Positions 33,208 through 40,932 of a DNA stretch of 62,346 nucleotides are shown one piece after another. A program made the position numbers and the translations under genes. How positions within the stretch are numbered: the first letter of the stretch is position 1; every line of letters starts with the position of its first letter. This stretch comes from Saprospiraceae bacterium (GTDB taxonomy: Bacteria > Bacteroidota > Bacteroidia > Chitinophagales > Saprospiraceae): the NCBI GenBank assembly GCA_027488855.1, contig JAIYAV010000310.1, positions 1-62,346 of the forward strand, written 5' to 3'. The notes under the pieces were generated by a model. The model saw only the letters and a program-made list of their open reading frames with translations. It made no database searches and was not told the DNA's origin.

Positions 33208-34788
33208 ATGGGTTCAACGCGCCGGGCATTTGTAGCTCAAATTGGGCTGACTAGTCTGTACTTTGGCTTGGGAGCTGGTTTTTCCAAAGATTTTTTGCTC
33301 AATACCAATGGCATGCTCCCTCGCAGCACCCCCGCCGCACAAGGAGTTGATGCTGCCCGGATCATCGCTTTTATTGAAGCGATCAACCAAAGCAAACACG
33401 AGTTCCACAGTTTTATGCTCTTGCGCCATGGTCAGGTGATCGCCGAGGGTTGGTGGGCACCTTACGCCCCCGAGTTGCGGCACACCATGTACTCAATGAG
33501 CAAAAGTTTTGCGTCCACGGCAGTCGGATTTGCGGTGATGGAAGGCAAACTCAAGGTTACCGATCCCGTAATGCAGTTTTTCCCAGAATCACTACCCGCC
33601 AGCATCAGCCCGGAACTGCGGCAACTGAGCATCAAAGACCTTTTGACCATGTCGGTTGGTCACGAGACGGATACCTCGCAGGCCATGCGCAAGGAGGAGG
33701 ATTGGGTCAAAGCTTTCCTGGCTTATCCCTTCAAATACCAGCCCGGCACCCAGTTTTTGTACAACAGCGCTGCCACTTATATGTGTAGTGCAATTGTACA
33801 AAAAGTGACGGGGCAAAAAGTCGTCGATTACCTCAAACCCCGCCTATTTGATCCGCTCCAAATCGAAGGTATGGACTGGGAAACCTGCCCCAAAGGCATC
33901 AACGTAGGCGGCTGGGGGCTCAGGGTCAAAACGGAAGATCTGGCGAAATTTGGTCAATTGTTGCTGCAAAAAGGCAACTGGAATGGCCAGCAACTGGTGT
34001 CCAAGGCATGGATTGAAGAAGCCACCAGTTTCAAAATCCAGCAACCCGCCCCTGAAAAACCTACCCGCCCCAATGCGGAGAACGACTGGCTACAAGGCTA
34101 TTGCTATCAGTTTTGGCGCTGCCGCAACAATGCCTACCGGGGCGATGGCGCCAACGGCCAATATACCATTGTGATGCCTGAGCAGGACGCCGTGCTGGTC
34201 ATCACCAGTGAAAGCCCGAACATGCAAGGGCAACTGGACCTGGTTTGGGAGCACATTTTGCCTGCTTTTGACGCCCGCAATGGCGATGTGAGCGCCATCT
34301 CGAACCTGAAGAGCAAAACGGCAGGCTTGGCTTTGTCGCTAGAAAAAAGCAGCATCCCGGCACCTTGGTCGAAGCGTAGTTTTCAGTTGGAACCCAATGA
34401 AATGGGGCTAAAAAGTATTCGACTGGCTTTTTCCAAAACCAAATGCACCCTCGATTTACAGGGTGAAAAGGAAAATTACAGTCTGAGTGCTGGCCTGGGT
34501 GCCTGGAAATTTGGAGAAACCACTTTCCCGGGCAATGACTTGACTGTAAAACCCAGTTCCCGTGCCAGTGGCATTCGGTTGAAAAAAACGGCGATCAGCG
34601 GGCATTGGAAGGACGAAAACACCTTTGTATTGACCCTGCGCTACATCGAAAGCCCACACCATGACTTGTTGACCTTCAATTTTACGGGAGACCAACTCGA
34701 ATTGAGTTTCAACAATAGCCGGACCCGCTTGAGTGCAAACAACAAAGATGTGCGGCCAGTACTGAAAGGTCGGACTGGGTCTATTTGA
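33208..34788 (+). CDS. Serine hydrolase, beta-lactamase-like, with Tat-type signal
   Basis: 526 residues. The start MGSTRRAFVAQIGLTSLYFG has a twin-arginine motif (TRRAFV) before a hydrophobic run, so export in a folded state is likely. Catalytic domain: SMSK (S96-K99), YNS near 186, and GDGANGQ near 310 at the third-motif position. A beta-rich C-terminal region (about 380-520) follows that is not part of the core fold. The substrate is not apparent. A 10-mer AACTATAAAC is repeated at 33122 and 33190 upstream. It is adjacent to the sugar-oxidoreductase cluster, but a palindrome lies between. Confidence 0.87.
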   Translation: MGSTRRAFVAQIGLTSLYFGLGAGFSKDFLLNTNGMLPRSTPAAQGVDAARIIAFIEAINQSKHEFHSFMLLRHGQVIAEGWWAPYAPELRHTMYSMSKSFASTAVGFAVMEGKLKVTDPVMQFFPESLPASISPELRQLSIKDLLTMSVGHETDTSQAMRKEEDWVKAFLAYPFKYQPGTQFLYNSAATYMCSAIVQKVTGQKVVDYLKPRLFDPLQIEGMDWETCPKGINVGGWGLRVKTEDLAKFGQLLLQKGNWNGQQLVSKAWIEEATSFKIQQPAPEKPTRPNAENDWLQGYCYQFWRCRNNAYRGDGANGQYTIVMPEQDAVLVITSESPNMQGQLDLVWEHILPAFDARNGDVSAISNLKSKTAGLALSLEKSSIPAPWSKRSFQLEPNEMGLKSIRLAFSKTKCTLDLQGEKENYSLSAGLGAWKFGETTFPGNDLTVKPSSRASGIRLKKTAISGHWKDENTFVLTLRYIESPHHDLLTFNFTGDQLELSFNNSRTRLSANNKDVRPVLKGRTGSI

Positions 34789-34876
34789 TTTTTTATTTAG
34801 CCACATTACACAGCCTATGAATCAAAGGCTTTCCTTTTGCAAAGGCAACGATTTTTTGATTTGGCTGCGCCAAATG

Positions 34877-35003
34877 TTTTTTAACCGCGACGACGCGACG
34901 GCGCGACGATTCATTTGGCATAGCCAAATGAGCGATGTAAAACGACGTAAAGGTGTGCGAAGCACACATAACGTCGCGCCGTCGCGTCGTCGCGGTTAAA
35001 AAA
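34877..35003. repeat. Nested palindrome, GC-rich (CGCGACG) type
   Basis: 34877-34908 and 34972-35003 are a perfect 32-bp inverted repeat with repeated GCGACG units and terminal TTTTTT/AAAAAA. Inside are ATTTGGCATAGCCAAAT and GTGTGCGAAGCACAC hairpins, and outside right GCAGCGAAGCTGC. On either strand the GC stem followed by T6/T7 could terminate transcription. Nothing coding is supported in 34789-35082. Confidence 0.85.
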
Positions 35004-35082
35004 ACAAGCAGCGAAGCTGCTTCCTGTGTAATGTGCGTTATTGAAGTAACATAAAATCACAACAACGCTACAATACTACTAC

Positions 35083-35604
35083 ATGCAACGACGCAAATCC
35101 ATCAAAAATATCGCGCTATTGGCCGGGGGCCTGATCGTGCTACCGACTTGGGCCAAGGCCTGGTCGCTGGAAACTTTGCCCCCAATGGCCCTGCCGCTGC
35201 CTACGTTGGAAGGCAACACATTGGCACTCATCATCGAAGCCATCATTCCTGAATCGGACACCAAAGGGGCCAAGTCCCTAGGTGTACCCGCTTTCATCAA
35301 TACCATGCTGGCGGACTGTTACGAAAAAAAGGTAGTTGAAAACGTAGAGAAAAGCTTGACTAGGGTGGAAGGTATCGCACAAACTAAATTCCAGCAGGGA
35401 TTTGCTGCCCTTCCTCTTGCCCAAAAACAGGCGCTGCTGCTGGAAATTGAAAAAGGGGAGGACAAGGATTTAAAAGATTTTTACAGCCTCATCAAAAACC
35501 TGACCATTCAGGGCTACACCACTTCTGAGTACGTGATGACGACTTTTCTGAAGTATGAAATGGTGCCAGGGCATTATCATGGTTGTGTACCGGTGAAGAG
35601 TTGA
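35083..35604 (+). CDS. Gluconate 2-dehydrogenase subunit 3 family protein
   Basis: 173-residue small subunit typical of membrane- or periplasm-bound FAD sugar dehydrogenases. It opens MQRRKSIKNIALLAGGLIVL, a twin-arginine-type signal. The mature part has the family block LALIIEAIIPESDTKGAKSLGVP and ends YEMVPGHYHGCVPVKS. In related enzymes this subunit's Tat signal carries the co-folded catalytic subunit out of the cell; the GMC protein downstream has no signal of its own, which fits. An inverted-repeat element starts within two bases of the stop codon. Confidence 0.9.
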   Translation: MQRRKSIKNIALLAGGLIVLPTWAKAWSLETLPPMALPLPTLEGNTLALIIEAIIPESDTKGAKSLGVPAFINTMLADCYEKKVVENVEKSLTRVEGIAQTKFQQGFAALPLAQKQALLLEIEKGEDKDLKDFYSLIKNLTIQGYTTSEYVMTTFLKYEMVPGHYHGCVPVKS

Positions 35605-35605
35605 G

Positions 35606-35735
35606 GAGTTTAGGGGTTGAGAAGTTGAGGCTACCGCAGTAACTTAGACACAGCCTTTGTCAAATCCCCTGTGGCAACCTCAACTTCTCAACCCATCAAC
35701 GCCTAAACTCTCTCAACTTTCTCAACTCCTCAAAT
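35606..35735. repeat. ACTTAGACA-family palindrome, copy 2
   Basis: Fills the gap between the dehydrogenase small subunit and the GMC gene. The left arm starts at 35606; a matching right arm ends at 35710, with a 7-nt bulge, then CTCAACT-type repeats run to 35735. Conserved core: CTACCGCAG 35631-35639, ACTTAGACA 35642-35650, TTGTCA 35657-35662. The right core is diverged (CTGTGGCAA), partly kept as G-U pairs. Confidence 0.8.
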
Positions 35736-35738
35736 AAA

Positions 35739-37439
35739 ATGGCCAATCTCAATATAAACGCCCGCAAAAAGAACACCTACGACGCCATCGTCATCGGTTC
35801 AGGCATCAGTGGTGGCTGGGCTGCCAAAGAATTGTGTGATGGAGGACTCAAAACCCTTGTACTCGAACGAGGGCGTGATGTCAAACACATCGAAGATTAC
35901 CCCACTGCCAATAAACATCCCTGGGAATTTGAACACCGAGGGCAAGTGCCACTGGCGCTTCGAGAAAACTATGGCCGCAGCTTTTTGCGGGAGGAAACCC
36001 TGCATTGGGCCATCAAAGCTGATGAGCAACCCTTTGTGCAGGAAAAACCTTTCACTTGGACGCGTGGCTATCACGTGGGTGGAAAATCCCTGCTTTGGGC
36101 CCGCCAAACCCAGCGCTGGAGCGATTTTGATTTTGAAGGCCCGGCGCGGGATGGCTATGCCATCGACTGGCCGATCCGCTACGCCGATATTGCGCCTTGG
36201 TACAGCCACGTCGAAAAATTTGCAGGCATTTCGGGCAACAAAGACGGTTTACCGCACTTGCCAGATGGCGAGTTTTTGCCTCCCATTGAATTGAATTGTG
36301 TGGAACAACACTTGCAAGGTGTGCTGGCGAAAAACTACACCGATCGGCAATTGATCCAGGGGCGTTGTGCCCACATTACCAGTCCCCAGCCGATTCATTT
36401 GCAGCAAGGCCGGGGCAAGTGTCAGCACCGTAACCTTTGCAATCGTGGGTGCCCCTTTGGCGGCTATTTTAGTGCCAACGCTTCGACTTTGCCCTGGGCG
36501 GCGAAAACCGGAAAAATGACCTTGCGACCCGATTCCGTGGTGCATTCCATCATTTTCGACGAGAAAAAAGGCAAAGCGAGCGGGGTACGGATCATCGACG
36601 CGAATACCAAAGAAATGATCGAGTACTACGCCAAAGTGATCTTTGTGAACGCGGGCGCGGTCAATAGCAACATGATCCTACTCAACTCCATTTCGGAGCG
36701 CTTCCCCACGGGCTTGGGCAATGATAGTGGTGTGTTGGGCAAATATTTCACCTGCCACAACTACCGCGGTAAAGCCAATGCCCAAGTAGAAGGCTTCCTG
36801 GACAAAACAACCTCGGGCAAAAATCCGAGCAATGGCTACATCCCGCGCTTCCGCAACGTTTTGAAGCAGGACACGGACTTCCTCCGTGGCTACTCCATCG
36901 GGATTGGTGCCGGGCGGGGCACGTATTCGAACCGCGATGGCATTGGCGAAGACTTGAAAAACCAACTCCTCCATCCCCAACTCGGAAACTGGGGCGTCAG
37001 CGCCTGGATGCAGGGCGAGTGTGTGCCCATCGAGTCCAATCACCTGCGCCTCCACACCGAACTCAAGGACAAATACGGCATCCCGCAACTGATTACCTCA
37101 GTGGCCTGGACTGACAACGACGACAAGATGGTCAAAGACTTTCAGGAGCAGGTGGAGGAGATGTTCAGCAGAGCGGGTTTCAAAAACATCAGCGCCAATG
37201 ACACCAAGTCGAACCCCGGCTCCGACATCCATGAAATGGGTGGCATAAGGATGGGAGCCGACCCCAAAACGTCCATCCTGAACAAATGGAATCAGGTGCA
37301 CACCTGCAAAAACGTCTTTGTAACCGACGGGGCTTGTATGACCTCTACAGGAACACAAAACCCGTCCTTGACCTATATGGCCATCACGGCTCGTGCTGCG
37401 AATTACGCGGTAGGTGAATTTAAAAAACGCAATTTATGA
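35739..37439 (+). CDS. GMC-family FAD sugar oxidoreductase (catalytic subunit)
   Basis: 566-residue flavoprotein. An N-terminal FAD-binding fold (DAIVIGSGISGGWAAKEL at about 14-31, then LVLERGRD) and a C-terminal GMC oxidoreductase domain: HEMGGIRMGADP near 495 and STGTQNPSLTYMAITARAAN near 540, with the catalytic region Asn and no obvious second His. There are four cysteines in QHRNLCNRGCPFGG. The relatives that pair with subunit 3 oxidise sugars or glycosides, including C-3 oxidation to 3-keto sugars; the exact substrate is inferred only. Export is probably with the Tat-signal small subunit. Confidence 0.9.
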   Translation: MANLNINARKKNTYDAIVIGSGISGGWAAKELCDGGLKTLVLERGRDVKHIEDYPTANKHPWEFEHRGQVPLALRENYGRSFLREETLHWAIKADEQPFVQEKPFTWTRGYHVGGKSLLWARQTQRWSDFDFEGPARDGYAIDWPIRYADIAPWYSHVEKFAGISGNKDGLPHLPDGEFLPPIELNCVEQHLQGVLAKNYTDRQLIQGRCAHITSPQPIHLQQGRGKCQHRNLCNRGCPFGGYFSANASTLPWAAKTGKMTLRPDSVVHSIIFDEKKGKASGVRIIDANTKEMIEYYAKVIFVNAGAVNSNMILLNSISERFPTGLGNDSGVLGKYFTCHNYRGKANAQVEGFLDKTTSGKNPSNGYIPRFRNVLKQDTDFLRGYSIGIGAGRGTYSNRDGIGEDLKNQLLHPQLGNWGVSAWMQGECVPIESNHLRLHTELKDKYGIPQLITSVAWTDNDDKMVKDFQEQVEEMFSRAGFKNISANDTKSNPGSDIHEMGGIRMGADPKTSILNKWNQVHTCKNVFVTDGACMTSTGTQNPSLTYMAITARAANYAVGEFKKRNL

Positions 37440-37440
37440 A

Positions 37441-37566
37441 TAGAGTTGAGGAGTTGAGAGGTTGAGGAGTTGAGGCTACCGCAGCGACTTAGACAAGTAC
37501 ATTGTCATAATCGCTGCGGTAGCCTCAACTCCTCAACTCCTCAGCTTTCTCAACTTTCTCAACCAA
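37441..37566. repeat. ACTTAGACA-family palindrome, copy 3 (best preserved)
   Basis: Starts within two bases of the GMC stop and ends 6 nt before the next ATG. A perfect 27-bp stem joins 37461-37487 and 37511-37537. Core: CTACCGCAG 37476-37484, ACTTAGACA 37487-37495, TTGTCA 37502-37507, CTGCGGTAG 37514-37522. GACAA and TTGTC also pair, extending the hairpin. The outer arms are runs of TTGAGGAG-like units. Confidence 0.9.
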
Positions 37567-37572
37567 TCAATC

Positions 37573-38415
37573 ATGCAAAAATACCTGTTCTTACTGCTCA
37601 CAATCTTGTGCTTCGGCGAAATCCAGGCGCAAAAATCCATCTACGGCTTTCCATTAGGCGTACAGACCTACACCTTCCGCCGCAGTTTTCCGCTCCATGC
37701 CATGAAGGCGCTGGACACCATCAAGTTGTTTGGCTTCACCGAAATTGAAGGGGGTGCTCCACGGGGCATGAGCCCGGAAGACTTCCGCAAAGCTTGTGAC
37801 GACCGGGGCATCAAAATCCCTTCTACAGGCGCGGGTTACGAACAATTGGTGAAAGACCCGATGGAAGTGGTCAAAACCGCCAAAATCCTCGGCGCATCCT
37901 TCGTGATGTGCGCCTGGATTCCGCACAAAGGCAATGACTTCACCATCGTGGAGGCCAAAAAAGCGGTGGAAGACTTCAACAAAGCGGGCAAAGTGCTGAA
38001 AGAAAATGGCATTACGCTATGCTACCACGACCATGGCTACGAATTCCGCCCCTACGAGGATGGTACGCTGATGGACTACATCATCAAAAACACCAATCCT
38101 GAGTATGTTTCCTTTGAAATGGACGTGCTGTGGACCCTGCACGGCGGCGGCGATCCGGTTTCCTTGCTGAAAAAATACAAAGGCCGCTGGAAAATGTTGC
38201 ACTTGAAAGACCTGCGGAAAGGGGTGGTTGGTGACAACACCGGACATACGCCTGCTGAAAATGACGTGGTGCTCGGGACTGGTCAGGCCGATTTTCCGGC
38301 AATCCTTAAAGCGGCGAAAAAAGGCGGTGTGAAACATTGTTTCATCGAGGACGAAAGCAACTATGAAATGATCAATGTGCCGAAGAGTGTGGCGTATTTG
38401 AAGGCATTGAAGTAA
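37573..38415 (+). CDS. Exported sugar phosphate isomerase/epimerase-like TIM barrel protein
   Basis: 280 residues. An N-terminal signal peptide (MQKYLFLLLTILCFGEIQAQ) marks it as periplasmic, unlike cytoplasmic xylose-isomerase-type enzymes. TIM-barrel motifs of the AP-endonuclease-2-like family: GFTEIEGG (first Glu), CYHDHGYEF, YVSFEMDVLW (metal Asp), MLHLKDLRKG (His), and KHCFIEDES (last Glu). In known Bacteroidota systems, such proteins act on 3-keto sugars as epimerases or beta-eliminating lyases after a GMC dehydrogenase, which fits the two genes upstream; the reaction here is inferred. Confidence 0.85.
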   Translation: MQKYLFLLLTILCFGEIQAQKSIYGFPLGVQTYTFRRSFPLHAMKALDTIKLFGFTEIEGGAPRGMSPEDFRKACDDRGIKIPSTGAGYEQLVKDPMEVVKTAKILGASFVMCAWIPHKGNDFTIVEAKKAVEDFNKAGKVLKENGITLCYHDHGYEFRPYEDGTLMDYIIKNTNPEYVSFEMDVLWTLHGGGDPVSLLKKYKGRWKMLHLKDLRKGVVGDNTGHTPAENDVVLGTGQADFPAILKAAKKGGVKHCFIEDESNYEMINVPKSVAYLKALK

Positions 38416-38442
38416 TCATTCACATAACGCCTTCGGCGTAGA

Positions 38443-38665
38443 GCGACAGGATGGCAAAACGGATTAAACGGATGGAACGGATTAGAACGGATTTTATTCC
38501 GCCTACGGCGGTTAAGGACGAGCCGAAGGCGAGTCAAAGTCCGTTCTAATCCGTTCCATCCGTTTAATCCGTTTTGCCATCCTGTCGCTTTTAGCAAAAA
38601 GAGGCGAAGCCTCAAAAAGCGCGGAGTGCGTAAACGTTGTGTACGTCGTAGTTGCAAAATCAAAA
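38443..38665. repeat. Large palindromic element (ACGGAT family), copy 2
   Basis: 38443-38491 and 38540-38588 form a perfect 49-bp inverted repeat of AACGGATT-type units. The apical part (38492-38539) matches that of the copy at 18174 in the same orientation, with hairpins CCGCCtacGGCGG and GCCgaaGGC. The right flank 38589-38665 matches the LEFT flank of copy 1 in reverse complement (GAGGCGAAGCCTC, GTACGTCGT). It lies 28 nt beyond the TIM-barrel stop. Small frames here are not genes. Confidence 0.88.
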
Positions 38666-38721
38666 AAACTTACTGCTGGAATGTATTACCATTTAGCACT
38701 CAAAGCCACCTCTACTATTTT

Positions 38722-39564
38722 TCAACATCCTCCATCTCTGGGGATGGCATAAATCACATTGCCGGAAACAGATAAATTGAAGACCTTATTGTTTACAGAA
38801 GGCAGCATCAGCGTCCAGGTTTTTCCCTTATCTGATGATTTAAAAATGCCGTTAGGATGCCCACAAAAGAAGTCGTTACCAACCTGTACAATGGAGGCAA
38901 TAGAAAGGCTTGCCGGAAGGCCAGCATCAATGGCCTGCCAGGTTTTACCGCCGTCGTAAGATGTGCGCACTCTTCTGGTCTCTGACGTTGTATTGAAAGT
39001 GATGGCCGCAAATCCACCTTTGATGTTTTCCACAGCGATGCCTACACCGCCCTCACTAATCACCGCATCCCAGTTTTCTCCACCATCGGTTGATCGGATT
39101 ATCCCCACCTGGCTGGTTGCCAGAAGTACCCCGTTTGACTCTACGATTTTCATTGCCCAGCCGCCGTTGTGGACTAGTTTCCATGTTTTTCCATTGTTGG
39201 TGGATCTAAAAAGGCCATTGTCGCAACCGATAAAAACGCGGCCTCCGGTAGTTTGTAAAACGGTGCGTACGTCTTTCTCTGGAAAACTGGGGTAGATGGG
39301 CAATTTATCATTGGCAAAGAAATCCTCGCCCTGCGCATTTCCGGGTAGCCCTTCGCTGATGTCCTGCCAGGTTTGTCCGCCATCGGTGGATTTTAAAACG
39401 GTGTTTGCAATTTCCGTCCTAGTGCTATCTGAATTTTGCTGACTAAAACTTACCATTTCCGTCCTGGTGCTATCTGATTGTAGCTGACTAAACGCCTCAT
39501 CACAGACAAAGAGGAATTGGAAAAGGAGCAAAAAAGCAAGGTTATGGATTTTCATGGCCATCAT
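38722..39564 (-). CDS. Secreted BNR/sialidase-type beta-propeller protein
   Basis: 280 residues with a signal peptide (LAFLLLFQFLFVCDEAFS). The mature part is made of BNR/Asp-box blades: STDGGQTWQD, STNNGKTWKL, STDGGENWDA, SYDGGKTWQA, SSDKGKTWTL. Near the N-terminus DSTRTEMVSFSQQN/DSTRTEIAN is a short tandem duplication. No catalytic residues of sialidases are evident, so binding or structural use is likely. A degraded copy of its 3' end lies at 40424-40508. A beta-barrel gene precedes it on the same strand. Confidence 0.85.
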   Translation of the reverse strand: MMAMKIHNLAFLLLFQFLFVCDEAFSQLQSDSTRTEMVSFSQQNSDSTRTEIANTVLKSTDGGQTWQDISEGLPGNAQGEDFFANDKLPIYPSFPEKDVRTVLQTTGGRVFIGCDNGLFRSTNNGKTWKLVHNGGWAMKIVESNGVLLATSQVGIIRSTDGGENWDAVISEGGVGIAVENIKGGFAAITFNTTSETRRVRTSYDGGKTWQAIDAGLPASLSIASIVQVGNDFFCGHPNGIFKSSDKGKTWTLMLPSVNNKVFNLSVSGNVIYAIPRDGGC

Positions 39565-39718
39565 TGGTTTTGTGAAACAATGGGGTAAAGGTAGGGGAGG
39601 GGGATTGTCCTGTAGCTTTTTAGTTGTAAAAGCTTGTAAAGGATATGTAAAAGGTTGGTAGAACTACCGTAAACTTGGTCAATTGCCATGCGGATATACC
39701 CCTACGTGTGTTCGAAGG

Positions 39719-40399
39719 CTAAAAAGAGTAACCCACAACCAACAAGAACATCGTATTCCTGGTGGGGAGTTTTCCCAACGATGATCCATTGACGTCAAAG
39801 ATGGCGTACTCCTCCATTTTTCTAAGCCCGTACTGGTAGCCCGCCTTGGCGTAAAAGTCACCAACATCTCCCCGGAGGTATCCCGAAATACCAAAGTCAT
39901 ACTCCTGCTGGAAGTTGACATCCTCCCGCCAGGGGATGACATCGCCTACTTTTATTTTTTGTGTACCCAAGCTGAAATGGAAGTAGGGCATGGCCTCCAC
40001 GGCGAGGCCTTTCAGCACATTGTACCCTATGCCCCCAGCAAAAGCAAGCTGTTTGAGCTGGTAATCCAAATGATCCGCCTGGATAGCAATGTATTGCCCC
40101 TGATCATCAATGGCAAATACGGTACCTTCTGTGCTGACCGAAAACCGCTTATTGTAAAAATCAAGCTGGAACGGACTGTAAAACCGGGTAGAATAACGGT
40201 AGCTCGATGTTATACCCAAAGCATAGGAAGGCCTAAATGGCGTTCCCGGGACCTCTAACGGGCTGTCCTTGAGTTTATCGGCCCAAAGCATTTTGGTGTA
40301 CGTCGCGCCCCCGTGGGCACCCCACTGCCACGATTGGGCCTGGGATGGGAGGGAACAGATCCATAGAAGGAAGGTAAATAGTGTGATTGTTGGTTTCAT
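39719..40399 (-). CDS. Outer-membrane beta-barrel protein (OmpW/PorT-like size)
   Basis: 226 residues: a signal peptide (MKPTITLFTFLLWICSLPSQAQ) followed by alternating amphipathic strands (SWQWGAHGGATYTKMLW, YALGITSSYRYSTRFYSPFQ, LRGDVGDFYAKAGYQYGLRK) and a terminal aromatic residue (VVGYSF), the C-terminal signature recognised by the BAM machinery. No specific porin family was recognised. It lies between the BNR gene and the BNR remnant. Confidence 0.82.
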   Translation of the reverse strand: MKPTITLFTFLLWICSLPSQAQSWQWGAHGGATYTKMLWADKLKDSPLEVPGTPFRPSYALGITSSYRYSTRFYSPFQLDFYNKRFSVSTEGTVFAIDDQGQYIAIQADHLDYQLKQLAFAGGIGYNVLKGLAVEAMPYFHFSLGTQKIKVGDVIPWREDVNFQQEYDFGISGYLRGDVGDFYAKAGYQYGLRKMEEYAIFDVNGSSLGKLPTRNTMFLLVVGYSF

Positions 40400-40423
40400 G
40401 GGTGGTGGTTAAGCTGAATTTTT

Positions 40424-40508
40424 CAACATCCTATATCTCTGGGTATGGCATAAATCACGTTTCCAAAAACGGATAAATTGGAGACCTTATTGTTTATTGA
40501 AGGCAGCA
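40424..40508 (-). pseudogene. Remnant of a BNR-protein paralogue (3' end only)
   Basis: About 85 bp closely resemble the 3' end of the BNR gene (38724-38808) in the same orientation. Translated on the minus strand it gives PSINNKVSNLSVFGNVIYAI and a further six residues to a stop, against PSVNNKVFNLSVSGNVIYAI in the intact gene. Upstream sequence is lost. It implies an ancestral duplication of BNR genes on both sides of the beta-barrel gene. Confidence 0.8.
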
Positions 40509-40618
40509 ACCAATTTCAAGAAGAGAGGCTCATGGCTCTTGAGCCCAGCAAGTCCTATCTCAACTAACCGAAGACTGAATCCAGTGATTGTTGCTTTTAT
40601 CAGCAAGAACTTTTATTT

Positions 40619-40870
40619 TAACGTGAGTTTTGAATTAATGGAATTGAAAATCAATTCGATAAATTCCAGACGAGGTGTTTTGCTGCCTGGAGGGCAGCTA
40701 TCTTGGTAGATATAAGGTAATCAGGATATTGTGGCGGCTGCCCTGGGGGCAGCTATCTGTAAGATTTTGTCAAAGATAGCTGCCCCCCGGGCAGCCAGGA
40801 ACCATAAACATTCCATTATTTCTACCAAGATAACTGCCCTCCTGGCAGTTTTAATTCAAAACTCACGTTA
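40619..40870. repeat. 252-bp triple-nested palindrome
   Basis: Three concentric inverted repeats: outer 40619-40638 / 40851-40870 (20 of 20), middle 40683-40710 / 40821-40848 (26 of 28), inner 40736-40758 / 40774-40796 (22 of 23). Middle and inner arms share GGGCAGCTATCTT-type sequence, so they are duplicates of one unit. It may be a MITE; no transposase is present. It sits upstream of the DUF2442 gene. 40509-40618 holds no supported gene. Confidence 0.85.
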
Positions 40871-40932
40871 TTTTACAAATTCAGGCAGAGGAAATCGTAG
40901 GGGAAGAGCAGGATAACTTCAAAAAAAGTGGT

